A stretch of DNA of 38,641 nucleotides from Planctomycetota bacterium (GTDB lineage Bacteria; Planctomycetota; B15-G4): positions 1 through 38,641 of the forward strand of contig JAQWOM010000025.1 of assembly GCA_029245865.1 (NCBI GenBank). Direction: 5' to 3'. The position numbers and the translations under genes were made by a program. Positions 1 through 8,600 of the stretch are shown here, one piece after another. Positions within the stretch are counted from its first letter, which is position 1; every line of letters begins with the position of its first letter. The notes under the pieces are model-generated. The model did no database searches and was not told the origin of the DNA. It worked only from the letters and a program-made list of their open reading frames with translations.

Positions 1-24
1 CTGAGTTGATCCTCGTGCCTTTGC

Positions 25-1653
25 CTACTTCGCCGCTTCGGCCCCAACGGTGCCGGGCTGCAACTGGGAGGCATGCACGGCGGCGGTGTGCCGCTCGAAG
101 GCCTCCTCCGCCAGGCTCAACAAAGCCTGGTCGTCGAGATCCAGTTCGGAAGCAATCAACTCCACCATCACGCCGTTGCGCACGACGCGAAAGATGCGCT
201 GGGACACCTCGGAGCCGAGGACAAGCACGTCGAGGAAGACCATCTGCCCGGCATCGCACTCGAAATCTTCGACGTCGAGAATCTCCAGGCGTGTGATCTC
301 GATGAGAGGGCTCTGTCCTATTTTCTCGGTATTCACTTCGGCGAAGCGCTTCAAGATCTGGATGTAGTCGCCGGCGAACTCCGCATCACGAAGGCGAATC
401 AGACTGATGGAACCCATCTGGTTCCGGTTGTCCGGCTTGCTCGCGACGAGAGCCTGTGTCTGGACAACCTGATCGAGAATCTTTTCCCGATCCGTCGCCT
501 CCATCGCTCCGTAAACCGAAGCCAACTGCACATTCCCCACATCCACATGCTGGACGGTCCACGGGCCTTCCCCCAAGAGCGACTCCAGACCCTGCAGAGC
601 CTGACTCAGGTCGGGGTTCTCCTCCGCACCGGTCGCGTAGCTCTCAGGGCGAGCAATCATCGCCGTGCTGCTCGGAGGGGCCTCAAAGATTTCCCAGAGG
701 CGCTCGGTGCCTCCCTGCTCATGGTGATAGGCGGAGAACTTCGCACCACCCAGATAGATCTGCTCGTACACAGCTCCGGCCATCTGGCCGAGCATGTCAA
801 CCATGGGGTCACCCAGAGACACGTCACCGGCGAGAAGTCGGTTGGTGGCCTCGATCTCATCAGGCGTTAGACCCAGCTGTCGCCCGACTTGATCGGCAAC
901 GAAGACAGCATGTCCTTCAATCAATGCATTAAAAGCCGCCGCAGCATCTGTATCGCTCGTACGCGCGAAACGCTCGGCAAGCTCCACCTCTTGATCCTGA
1001 AGAGCGTGCACCAGTTCATGGGCAACAATCAGCTTGACGATGGCCTGCTCATACTCCTTCTCGAGGCCCAACAGACTCAGCACGGGCTCGACACGACGCG
1101 GCAACAAGAAGATCTTCTGGTCCTGAAAGCCCCATTTCCCCAGCAGCATGGGAGCCATGGCATCCGCGCGCTTCTGAGCCACGTCCGCTGCGTCTTCCGG
1201 GCTCAATCCTTGACCGAGGACCTGCAGTTGAGGGGCCAGGTCGACCGCCAGCGCCTCCGAAACCGTGGCCGTGTCAGCAAGCACATAGGCCGGAGGCGCA
1301 TGGAACGTCCGACCCGCCGCCTGTTCGACGAGCGGCAGCAACTCATTCATCATGGCCTCGGCCTCTTCGGGCGAGTACGCCGGCTCGCTACCGCGCTGCA
1401 GTGCTTCCAGAGTCTCACGAGTCTCACGAAGCTTCTGCAAGGCGGAAGTCTCACGAAGCTTCTGCAAGGCGAAAGTCTCACGAAGCTTCTGCAAGGCGGA
1501 GAGATCGTCGAGCTCCCCCTCAAGATCTGCATCCTGCGTTGCACGCGCAGGCTCGCCCTGCCCGGGGGCCCCCTCTTCGACCTGCCCCAGACCCGCAGAA
1601 GCCAGCAACACCAAGAAACAGACAGGGCGAAAACGCTTTCCAGCCGTCAACAT
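25..1653 (-). CDS. Exported HExxH metallopeptidase-like protein
   Basis: The product has 542 residues. The N-terminus looks like a signal peptide (KRFRP, then a hydrophobic run VCFLVLLASAGLG). A short coiled-coil-like stretch follows at residues 51-84, built from a repeated ALQKLRET unit. A zinc-peptidase type motif AHELVHALQDQ lies at residues 211-221 (HELVH at 212-216), and a downstream EGHA at 246-249 could supply the third metal ligand, as in gluzincins. I infer an extracytoplasmic zinc protease or a non-catalytic relative; the substrate is unknown. The ATG at 1653 was chosen over the longer frame reaching 1788 because AGGAGG lies 7 bases before it and the signal peptide starts there. The upstream neighbour on the same strand is the di-heme peroxidase. 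The family name is not certain; the HExxH call is. Confidence 0.75.
   Translation of the reverse strand: MLTAGKRFRPVCFLVLLASAGLGQVEEGAPGQGEPARATQDADLEGELDDLSALQKLRETFALQKLRETSALQKLRETRETLEALQRGSEPAYSPEEAEAMMNELLPLVEQAAGRTFHAPPAYVLADTATVSEALAVDLAPQLQVLGQGLSPEDAADVAQKRADAMAPMLLGKWGFQDQKIFLLPRRVEPVLSLLGLEKEYEQAIVKLIVAHELVHALQDQEVELAERFARTSDTDAAAAFNALIEGHAVFVADQVGRQLGLTPDEIEATNRLLAGDVSLGDPMVDMLGQMAGAVYEQIYLGGAKFSAYHHEQGGTERLWEIFEAPPSSTAMIARPESYATGAEENPDLSQALQGLESLLGEGPWTVQHVDVGNVQLASVYGAMEATDREKILDQVVQTQALVASKPDNRNQMGSISLIRLRDAEFAGDYIQILKRFAEVNTEKIGQSPLIEITRLEILDVEDFECDAGQMVFLDVLVLGSEVSQRIFRVVRNGVMVELIASELDLDDQALLSLAEEAFERHTAAVHASQLQPGTVGAEAAK
1421..1501 (-). repeat. Three tandem 27-bp coding repeats
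   Basis: Three adjacent 27-base units lie at 1421-1447, 1448-1474 and 1475-1501. They differ only at one or two bases at the unit ends, and a 9-base partial copy lies at 1412-1420. In the metallopeptidase frame each unit encodes nine residues, (S/F)ALQKLRET, so copy-number change keeps the frame. The near identity at DNA level, including synonymous positions, points to recent expansion by slippage. Confidence 0.95.
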
Positions 1654-1684
1654 CGAGTGCCTCCTGGCTTCGCGAGAAGGACCG

Positions 1685-1714
1685 CCTGACAGACCTGAAG
1701 GTCTGTCCGTCAGG
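1685..1714. repeat. Palindromic hairpin element in the intergenic leader
   Basis: CCTGAC-AGACC, a TGAA loop, GGTCT, a 4-base bulge and GTCAGG form a strong hairpin. The inner 8 bp (GACAGACC/GGTCTGTC) are perfect. A doublet of GGAGCGAG follows at 1713-1729. The element lies 31 bases before the metallopeptidase start and downstream of the peroxidase gene. No T-run follows, so it is not a standard intrinsic terminator. It resembles a REP-type dispersed palindrome, but I see no second copy in the window. Confidence 0.6.
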
Positions 1715-1845
1715 AGCGAGCGGAGCGAGTCGGCCCGCCCCCGTCGACAGGTCCTGAGACGGACCAGAGTAACGCCTTGCAGGCACACTCAACAATGTCG
1801 ACAGCGGCGATTCGAAAACCCATTCCCGCGAAACCGGTCAGCGAC

Positions 1846-3501
1846 TCAAAAAATGGTGTACCCCGCAGCCGGTGATGCGGCGAAGCCACCTGCGCTGGCA
1901 GGGTCGGCCACAAACCATTGCGTAAAGATGGGAATGCCGATCAGCGTGACCGAGTTTGGAAGTCCCAGAAAGAAGGTCGCCGTTCCCTCACCCGCTCCTC
2001 CGGCAGTCAGAGGCAAGCTCGTGAAGATCGCAAGCTGAGTCAGGTCAATCTCGATGGGAATACCATTGAGCACCTGACCGGGATTCGCTCCTCGGGACAC
2101 CCCAAAAATAGCCGAGCTACCTCCGAGTGAAGAGCCCAGTCCCATCTTGAAGTCCGCATTGCCGATCTTCTCGGGCGCATTGGAGATCATCGTGGGGATA
2201 AAACCTCCGGTGCCAGCGGACCCCGAACCAAACTGGTTGGACTGGAAGGGCACGGATTCGGCACGCAATGTAGGACGATCGAACGGCGGCAACTCATTGG
2301 CCACTCGAGGGTCGGTCAGCGAGTCAAAGAAGGCGCCTAGATCTGCGTTGTCCTGGGGAGGCAACGGGCCTCCGAAGCCAAGTGGAGGGTTCTGCACAAA
2401 GTATTGCTGCTGAAGAGCGGCCTTCAGATCCTGGGCCTGGCCTGTGCTGAAGAGCCTCTTGCGCAAGGCCACGTTGCGCAAGGTCGGCGTCTTCACGGGC
2501 ACTGCGCTCACATGGCTCAAACCGATGCCATGAATCGCGCCATCGCTGAACAAATTATCATTCGAGTCGATGAACTTACCGCCCGGGTTCACGGCCAGGC
2601 CATTGACTGAGTGGCACGAAACGCAACCGGTGCTGCGGAACAAGTTCAAGCCCCGCTGGGCGCTCAACGAGATGGAAAGGACTCCGGAATCGATGGGTGC
2701 CTGGTCGGGTATTTGCGTGCGCATGTACTGAGCGATCGCGCGCGCAATGCGCTCACGAGACACCGTAGCCCCAGGAACAATGACGGGGCCGAAGGCTTGC
2801 AAGAAAAGCTGCTGATAGGTGGACCCTAGAAGGGTCTGCAAATCCGGAGGAATGTTGGTCGCCAAGGCCAAGGGCTCCAGGCCGCTGATCTTGCTAGCGA
2901 TAGCACTCCATAGAATGCCGTCATGACCCATCTCAACGGGCGAGGTCGGCGGTCCCGTGACCAGGTCTTCGAGTGCCGCGTTGACCGCAAACCCCGGCAC
3001 GGTGACACCGAACTCATCCTTCAGATCCGGACCAGCTCGACGATCCCAGAACAGTTGACTAAAAAACGCCGCCCCGATTTGAGTCGGAGCATTCAAAGGG
3101 GTGACCTGGCGCTTCGAACCGAAATTCACATCGTGAATGTATTCTTTCAGGCTGTTTTGTCTGATGACTCCAGGAGACCCGAAGAGGTCATCGACGGAAC
3201 CAAACAGTCCATCGGTACCGGGATGAAGCGCGCCCCCGTTGGCATCGTTCCCCCCGAACGCAGGCGCATGGCAACTTCCGCATGCCATGCTGCGGTCCCC
3301 CGAAAGTTGTTCATCCCAGAAGAGTGCCTTGCCGAGCAACGCCTTCTGCGGGTCAGGAGGATTGCCAACCGGGGTCGCTGGAGTCGGCCACTTACCAATG
3401 ATCCCACCGGGAGGACCAATGATCTGGGCTGAAGAGGTCGCCGTGATCCAGCCGAGAAAGAAAACGAAAGAAACAGCGAACGGCAATTTCGGGAGTGCCA
3501 T
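1846..3501 (-). CDS. Di-heme cytochrome c peroxidase (CCP/MauG family)
   Basis: 551 residues, exported (hydrophobic h-region about residues 8-20, cleavage near ATSSAQ). Two c-type heme sites are visible: CGSCH (C74, C77, H78) after GKALFWDEQLSGDRSMAC, and CVSCH (C293, C296, H297) after GLNLFRSTG. Their order and spacing fit bacterial di-heme cytochrome c peroxidases and MauG-like proteins, which reduce peroxide or oxidise a periplasmic partner. Beyond the peroxidase core, about 90 C-terminal residues form a beta-rich, glycine-rich domain with a motif like IPIFTQWFVADPA; a related domain ends the cupredoxin encoded at 4936-5700. The start is uncertain: ATG 3501 has GGGGA 8 bases upstream, while in-frame ATG 3516 and 3573 lack a ribosome site. 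I chose 3501 because it begins a compact signal peptide. Confidence 0.85.
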   Translation of the reverse strand: MALPKLPFAVSFVFFLGWITATSSAQIIGPPGGIIGKWPTPATPVGNPPDPQKALLGKALFWDEQLSGDRSMACGSCHAPAFGGNDANGGALHPGTDGLFGSVDDLFGSPGVIRQNSLKEYIHDVNFGSKRQVTPLNAPTQIGAAFFSQLFWDRRAGPDLKDEFGVTVPGFAVNAALEDLVTGPPTSPVEMGHDGILWSAIASKISGLEPLALATNIPPDLQTLLGSTYQQLFLQAFGPVIVPGATVSRERIARAIAQYMRTQIPDQAPIDSGVLSISLSAQRGLNLFRSTGCVSCHSVNGLAVNPGGKFIDSNDNLFSDGAIHGIGLSHVSAVPVKTPTLRNVALRKRLFSTGQAQDLKAALQQQYFVQNPPLGFGGPLPPQDNADLGAFFDSLTDPRVANELPPFDRPTLRAESVPFQSNQFGSGSAGTGGFIPTMISNAPEKIGNADFKMGLGSSLGGSSAIFGVSRGANPGQVLNGIPIEIDLTQLAIFTSLPLTAGGAGEGTATFFLGLPNSVTLIGIPIFTQWFVADPASAGGFAASPAAGYTIF

Positions 3502-3673
3502 GCCATGTATCCCCATGGAGGAGGAGGGCTGAGCGCACGCCGTTCGGACTGACCTCCAGCACCTGATCGCCATAAAAAGCTGAAATCAGGCGCCAAAAAC
3601 CGGCCAGCCCCACAACCCGGAGCTTGAGAACGGCGTCACTAACCCCCCTGACACCGCGCGCGTGGCGAAATAA

Positions 3674-3696
3674 CCCTTTCCGCCAAAAAACTCCGG
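3674..3696. repeat. Left direct repeat flanking the sulfatase remnant
   Basis: A 22-base stretch with core TTCCGCCAAAA followed by ACTCCGG after one variable base. It matches 4285-4306 in the same orientation with two mismatches. A weaker related stretch, CGCCAAAAACCGG, is at 3591-3603. The repeats bracket the GC-rich sulfatase fragment. Confidence 0.8.
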
Positions 3697-3722
3697 TCGT
3701 AGCGGCTCCTCGGAAGAGACCA

Positions 3723-4232
3723 CTAGAAGTCGGCGTAGCCCATGGCGCGCAGGGCCTCGGCCTCCCGGGAGGAGAGCACGCGGCGCTGCGGCGCCTCCAC
3801 GGGGCGCAGCAGCCGCGAGAGCACGGGCTGGAGGCGCGCCTCGAGGGCGGCGATCCAGTCGGCGCCGTCGGGCGCCAGGTTGTCCAACTCGGCCGGGTCG
3901 GCGCGCAGGTCGTAGGCCTCGCGCAGCACGCCCAGTTCCAGCTCCGATTCGGCCAGGGTGATGAGCTTGCGGCCGCCCTGGATGAGGGCCACACGGTTGG
4001 GGTCGACGACGCGGCGACTGGCCAGGAAAGCGAAGACCGGCGCGTCGCTCCGGGCGGCGAAGAGGTCGCGGCCGATCCAGCGCTCACCGGCGGGCACGTC
4101 GGCCAGGGCCGTGAGGGTGCGCGGCAGGTCGACCAGGGAGGCGCTCAGGGTCACGTCCCGCGGCTCGAGGTCGGGCGCACGAACGAGCAGCGGCACGCGC
4201 ACCTCCTCGTCCCAGACGCCGGCCCGCCGCAT
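3723..4232 (-). pseudogene. C-terminal remnant of a sulfatase-fold gene
   Basis: The 169-residue frame begins abruptly at WDEEVRVPLLVRAPDLEPRD, which corresponds to the segment after the DHG metal-binding region of sulfatase-fold enzymes. It runs to a normal family C-terminus, EAEALRAMGYADF; compare the LRRLGYLK and MRQLGYIR ends of the two complete sulfatase-fold lipoproteins here. The N-terminal two thirds, including the metal-binding aspartates and the nucleophile, are missing, so it cannot be an active enzyme. Three 60-base lines inside it count 77-83% GC, against about 60% around it. Codon use is correspondingly extreme, with third positions almost all G or C. It lies between direct repeats at 3674-3696 and 4284-4306. 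I read it as a transferred or duplicated fragment. No promoter or ribosome site is evident. Confidence 0.8.
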
Positions 4233-4283
4233 CGGTCTGAACGCGAGGATCGAAGAGCTTTGAATCGCCTGGCCTCAAAACAA

Positions 4284-4320
4284 TCCCTTCCGCCAAAAGA
4301 CTCCGGCCAAAAGACTCCGG
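4284..4320. repeat. Right direct repeat, partly duplicated
   Basis: 4284-4306 matches the left repeat at 3674-3696 with two internal mismatches. Its last 14 bases (CCAAAAGACTCCGG) are tandemly duplicated at 4307-4320, and CCAAAA starts again at 4321. The array sits just downstream of the lipoprotein stop codon at 4345. Confidence 0.85.
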
Positions 4321-4344
4321 CCAAAATTTGCCAGGAGTGGGATC

Positions 4345-4866
4345 TTAATCCGGGTCGACTGATGTTCCGGAGGCAGCCTCAAGCCCGTCGCCGGTAAACA
4401 CGTAGTTTTCGCCCGCGACAAGTTCGTAAGACACACCATCGACGATCAGTTTCTCAGAGGACCACAGCACCTCTTTCACCACATCGCCCTGGCTGTTAAG
4501 CGGCACGGGGAAACGGATCAGAACAGGTGGAAACTCGAAATTCCCTGAGAAGATCAAAGGGCCGCCAGCCGGCCAGATGCCTGGAAATCGCACGGTGGTC
4601 TCCCCCCATGCCAGGAGCACGTCGTTTTCATGGGTCTCCCCGCAATCGACCCGCTGCCCCACAACTTCGGACCAGTCTCCGAGTTTCCCGTCCTCAGCCC
4701 CTCTCTTGCCCACCTTGTGGGTATAGGCCCCTGGCGGAAACATCGTGATGGTTTGCGTCTCCGAAGAGCCCCTCAGCGTCTGAGACTCTGACCCCGTCCC
4801 GCAGGCCGGAAACGCCAGCAGGCAAGCGAAAGCAATGATCGTCGAGCGTCTCATGCGATTTACCAT
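4345..4866 (-). CDS. Small putative lipoprotein of unknown function
   Basis: About 173 residues. The N-terminus MVNRMRRSTIIAFACLLAFPACG has two arginines, a hydrophobic core and a cysteine (FPAC) in a weak lipobox, so it is probably a lipoprotein or at least exported. The rest shows alternating hydrophobic and polar residues and many glycine and proline turns, consistent with a beta-sandwich. I do not recognise a family. In-frame starts are GTG 4869, ATG 4866 and ATG 4854, and none has a good ribosome site. It lies 69 bases downstream of the cupredoxin gene on the same strand and may be cotranscribed. The stop is adjacent to the direct-repeat array. Confidence 0.6.
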   Translation of the reverse strand: MVNRMRRSTIIAFACLLAFPACGTGSESQTLRGSSETQTITMFPPGAYTHKVGKRGAEDGKLGDWSEVVGQRVDCGETHENDVLLAWGETTVRFPGIWPAGGPLIFSGNFEFPPVLIRFPVPLNSQGDVVKEVLWSSEKLIVDGVSYELVAGENYVFTGDGLEAASGTSVDPD

Positions 4867-4935
4867 CACTTAAGGATGCGGGGCTCCACCCCCCCCGTCA
4901 AAGACGAGGCTTCGCGCAGGTGTCCTGCCCCTTTC

Positions 4936-5700
4936 TCAGAAAGTCTCGCCCACCAATCCGTTCGAGAGGACGATCTCCTGCACCGTGGTGAGATCCTGTA
5001 TCAAGAACTGCATGGTGATCTCTGTTCCCGAGGGGATCCCCGCTGGCCAAGGGACACTCTGGGTGAAAACACCGCCCACGTTCGTTGAGCGGAAGACCTG
5101 CAGGGTGAATGGGAACGCCCAAACCGTCCCGCCCAAAGCGGAAAAGGGCGACGGCGCCAACGACATCCAGAAAAGTATCGGGCTGCTCGGCGACGCATTC
5201 TCCAGGGTCAGGGTCAGAGTCGACCCGGCTGTCAACGGACCTTCCGCGGTGAGTAACGGCGTACCGCTGACACCGGAAGTACCGCCGCCCAGGTCGGTCC
5301 ACACCGGCTCAACCGTGATGTGACCATTCATATTCATGGCCACGTGGGGCTCGCAGATGTAGCAGAACTCACCCGCGTCGTTGAAGGTCACCTCGAAGGT
5401 GGGGACATCGCCTCCAAAGCCAGACCAGAACCCCCCGTTGTAGGTTGAGTTCGAGGATGCAGGGCAGTCCGTCTGAGCAACGTTGTGGCTGTTGCCTTGA
5501 AGGTTCGTCCACTTCACCGAATCGCCCTGCCGAATGGTGAGGTTCTTCGGACTGAAGTTAAACCCAGACGCCGACACGATGTGTTGCGTTTGAGCCGATC
5601 CGCTCGAGGCCAAGACAACGATGCAGATATAAACGAGCGTGAACAATCCAAGGCGGAACAAACCGCGAGGCGATTTGCGGCGGAGGCAGGCAAGCGACAT
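4936..5700 (-). CDS. Exported cupredoxin (plastocyanin/azurin-like) with C-terminal beta domain
   Basis: 254 residues. A signal peptide (hydrophobic residues about 15-35, ending GSAQ) is followed by a type-1 copper domain at about 38-132. It starts FNFSPKNLTIRQGDSVKW, has the first ligand H72 in NSHNV, and the loop C116-EPH-VAM supplies C116, H119 and M122. That is the normal Cys-His-Met arrangement of plastocyanin-like electron carriers. C79 and C113 could form a disulfide. Residues about 141-254 form a second beta-rich domain (GTPLLTAEGPLTAGSTLTL near its start, MQFLIQD near its end). It resembles the end of the di-heme peroxidase and is probably a surface or sorting module. A role as electron donor to the nearby peroxidase is plausible but inferred. 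Only one sensible ATG start is present; no strong ribosome site. Confidence 0.85.
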   Translation of the reverse strand: MSLACLRRKSPRGLFRLGLFTLVYICIVVLASSGSAQTQHIVSASGFNFSPKNLTIRQGDSVKWTNLQGNSHNVAQTDCPASSNSTYNGGFWSGFGGDVPTFEVTFNDAGEFCYICEPHVAMNMNGHITVEPVWTDLGGGTSGVSGTPLLTAEGPLTAGSTLTLTLENASPSSPILFWMSLAPSPFSALGGTVWAFPFTLQVFRSTNVGGVFTQSVPWPAGIPSGTEITMQFLIQDLTTVQEIVLSNGLVGETF

Positions 5701-5852
5701 GGCGTAGATCCGGGTGCGAGAACGAAAGGGAGTACAGAGTGATCCTTCATTCTAACCAGTATCTCAGCAACTGGCTTGCTGTTTTGAGCCAGGGGCCTGG
5801 AATGCACCTCCGAGCCTCCCCGCCCGAGCTCCTCTGCAGAGCAGCCCTTCAG

Positions 5853-8600
5853 CTAGAGGGACTCAGGCAGCGCTTCGAGGCGCACTGGACACACCTTTAA
5901 CTCCGCAGTCTGCGTGACCGGGTCGTAACCGGAGCCCGTCAGATAATTCACCGGGGTGTCGTTGAAAGAGAAACTGGTGAAGACCGTGCCACGCGGCGAC
6001 CGGTTGGTCGCCGCGACCTTGATCTCCACCGATCCACGAGCACTGGTCATACGGCAAAGGCCGCCGTCTTGCAGGCCCCAGTCCGCCACATCATCCGGAT
6101 GAATCTCCAGAGTTTCTTCGGGGAGGAGATAGTCGATGCCGTGGGAACGACCCGTCTGGGTCCGCGTGTGATACGACGCCAGACGGCGCCCGGTCGTCAG
6201 CCACACCGGGAACTCATCGTCAATGGTTTCTGCAGGGTCGCGATACTCCAGGGAACGAAACAGCCCACGACCATTTTCAAAAACACCCTGATGCAGGATA
6301 GGTGTCCCCGGATGACCTCTTTCGGGAACCGGCCAGTGGAATTCACCTTTGTCGATCACGTCCCAATCCAGGCCGGCGTAGATCGGAGACAGACTGCAGA
6401 GTTCATTGAACACATCTTCGGCCGACTCGAAATCAAACCCGGGGAAACCGCAACGCTTCGCGATCTGACTCACAATCCACCAGTCAGGCCGCGCGTCCCC
6501 CGCTGGCTCGACGGCGGCACGCAAACGTTGCACACGCCGCTCGGTGTTGGTGCAAACACCATCTGTCTCGCCCCAGGCCGTCGCAGGAAGCGCGACATCC
6601 GCGAGGGCTGCGGTTTCCGTCAGGAAGAGATCAATCACCACCAGGTGGTCCAGGCTCTTCAGAGCGTGCTCGCAATGCGAGCGATCTGGATCTGTCACCA
6701 CCGTGTTCTCGCCATCGATGAGCATCGCCCGGATCTTGTCGCCACACAGTTCAAGCGCCGTGACCTTCGTCATCCCCTTCTCGAGGTCGATCTCGTGCCC
6801 ATAGAGTTCAGCGAACTTCGCCTGATGAGCGGGGTCCGTCACAGCCTGAAAGCCTGGGTAATTATTGGGCAATGCCCCGGCATCACCTGCGCCTTGAATG
6901 TTGTTCTGGCCGCGCATCGGATTGATGCCCGTCCCTTCCCGGCCGATATTCCCCGTCATCAACGCCAGGTTCGACAGGCTCTGCACGTTGTCGACACCAC
7001 AGATGTGCTCGGTGATACCGAGCGTGTAATAGATGGCGCCTCGCTCCGCCTCGCCATACCAGACAGCAGCCTGAACGATGTCCGCGGCAGGCACGCCCGT
7101 GAGGCCTTCGGCCCATTCAGGCGTGAAACGCGCCAGGTGCTCACGGAAGGCCTCGATGCCCTCCGTGCGCTCTGACACAAAGGCCTCGTCGACAAGCCCT
7201 TCGCGATCGATGACATGGGCCATGCCCAGCAGAAGCGCCACATCGGTTCCCACGCGAAGCGGAAGAACAACGTCTGCCATCTCCGCCAGTGCGATATGGC
7301 GCGGGTCGGCCACGATCAGCTTCGCCCCACGTGCCACCGCCTTCTTGAGACCCGTAGCCGCCACCGGATGGCATTCCGTCATGTTCGTCCCGATGCAGAA
7401 GATCACGTCCGGCTTGGACATATCTTCGAGTGGGTTCGACATGGCCCCGCGTCCGATGGTGGCCGCCAGCCCGGCGACCGTTGGAGCGTGTCAGGCTCGA
7501 CTGCAGTTGTCGATGTGATTTGACCAGAAGCCTGATCGAATGAACTTCTGTGTTGTGTAGCCCGCCTCATGAGGAGCGCGCCCCGAGGCAACGGCGTAAA
7601 CGCTGTGGCGTCCGTGCTTGTCACGTGCGTCCAGAAACCCCTGCGCCGCCTTATCCAGAGCCACGTCCCAACTCGTCGGGTGCAACTCGCCATCTTCGCC
7701 ACGGATCATGGGTGTCTTCAGACGCTCGTCGTGCTGCACGAAGTCATAGGCAAACTGCCCCTTCACGCAAAGCGCTCCATGATTGGCGGGCCCATCCATC
7801 GCGGGCTGAACACCCACCATCGAATCGCCCTTGGTCAGAATGTCGACAGAACACCCCACGCCACAGTAAGTGCAAATGGTGCGCGTCTTTTCGATCTCAC
7901 CTGGCACCTCTGTATGACGCAACGCCTTGCGGTCTGCCAACGCGCCCGTCGGGCAGGTCTGAACACACTGCCCGCAGAACGTGCAAGCCGAGTCTTTAAG
8001 ATGCCCATCGAACTCGACGGTGATCTGCGTGTCGAAGCCTCGACCCTTGACGCTGATCGCATAATCACCTTCTTGCTCCGCACACACCCGAACGCAGCGG
8101 TAACACGAGATGCATTGATCGTAGTCGCGCAGAATGAATGGGTTCGGGTCATCCTCCCGGCTCTTGCCAGACTTCTTTCCTGCGAAACGCCCACTGCGGG
8201 CGTCGTAGCGGTCGGCCAGCTCTTTGAGTTCCTGTGATGCGTAGCCACTGAGTGGGTCCACATCCACCTGACGGTTCTCGGAGCAAACCATCTCGAGCAA
8301 TGTCTTGCGGTGCTTCTCCACGGCCTCCGTAGAGGACCGAATGACCATGCCGTCTTCGGCAGCTCGAGCGCACGACGCCACAGGGTTGTGCGAACCCTCC
8401 AACTCCACGACGCACATGCGACACCCCCCGAAGGGGTCAAGCCGTTCGTCGTAGCACAAGGTCGGAATCTTGCACGGCTCGCCAGAGACGGCTCCATGCC
8501 GGCGAGTCACCTCAAGAATGGTCTCGCCTGCCGTGAAATTGAGATTCTTACCGTCAACCTCGATGCTGCCAACGGTCGTCTCGGAAGAGGGATCGCTCAT
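5853..8600 (-). CDS. fdhA: NAD-linked formate dehydrogenase catalytic subunit, selenocysteine-containing
   Basis: A 915-residue molybdenum or tungsten bis-MGD oxidoreductase, readable only if the in-frame TGA at 7491-7493 is selenocysteine (residue 370). Reading through gives NCSRA-U-HAPTVAGLAAT, matching the Sec site of E. coli FdhF (ARV-U-HGPSVAGL). Domains: NuoG-like [2Fe-2S] (C49, C60, C63, C77); two ferredoxin [4Fe-4S] sites (C163/166/169/173 and C206/209/212/216); then the active-site domain with its own [4Fe-4S] (C243, C246, C250, C278). The His-Cys3 cluster of NuoG-type subunits is missing; only C106 remains there. It oxidises formate to CO2 and passes electrons through the partner encoded at 8597-10300, probably to NAD+. 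ATG 8600 overlaps the partner's stop by 4 bases (ATGA) and has GGAGG upstream. No stop other than that TGA occurs between 8600 and 5855. Confidence 0.95.
7461..7493 (-). promoter_or_regulatory. Bacterial SECIS-like element with the recoded UGA
   Basis: The transcript has UGA at 7493-7491. Twelve bases later comes a hairpin: GGUCGCC (7479-7473), loop GGGCU (7472-7468), GGCGGCC (7467-7461). The stem has seven pairs, one of them G-U. The apical loop begins at base 22 counting from the U of UGA, the same spacing as the GGUCU loop of the E. coli fdhF SECIS as I recall it. It should recruit SelB with Sec-tRNA. The loop differs from the E. coli one by a single base. Confidence 0.85.

Noticed and set aside
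3640..3700. Integron attC-like site beside the sulfatase remnant
   Set aside because: A CTAAC-like string is present, but there is no matching inverse core and no attC fold that I can draw.
5789..5840. Possible terminator hairpins after the formate dehydrogenase (CCAGGGGCCTGG and CTCTGCAGAG)
   Set aside because: Neither is followed by a T-run in the right direction, and the first has almost no loop.
6069..7175. Long open frame on the plus strand opposite the formate dehydrogenase
   Set aside because: Antisense shadow of a clearly identified gene; no signal, domain or ribosome site.
7443..7493. Reading the formate dehydrogenase as a pseudogene or as two separate genes
   Set aside because: Both sides of the TGA stay in the same frame, the join restores a conserved active-site sequence, and a SECIS-like hairpin follows. 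Decay would not give this.
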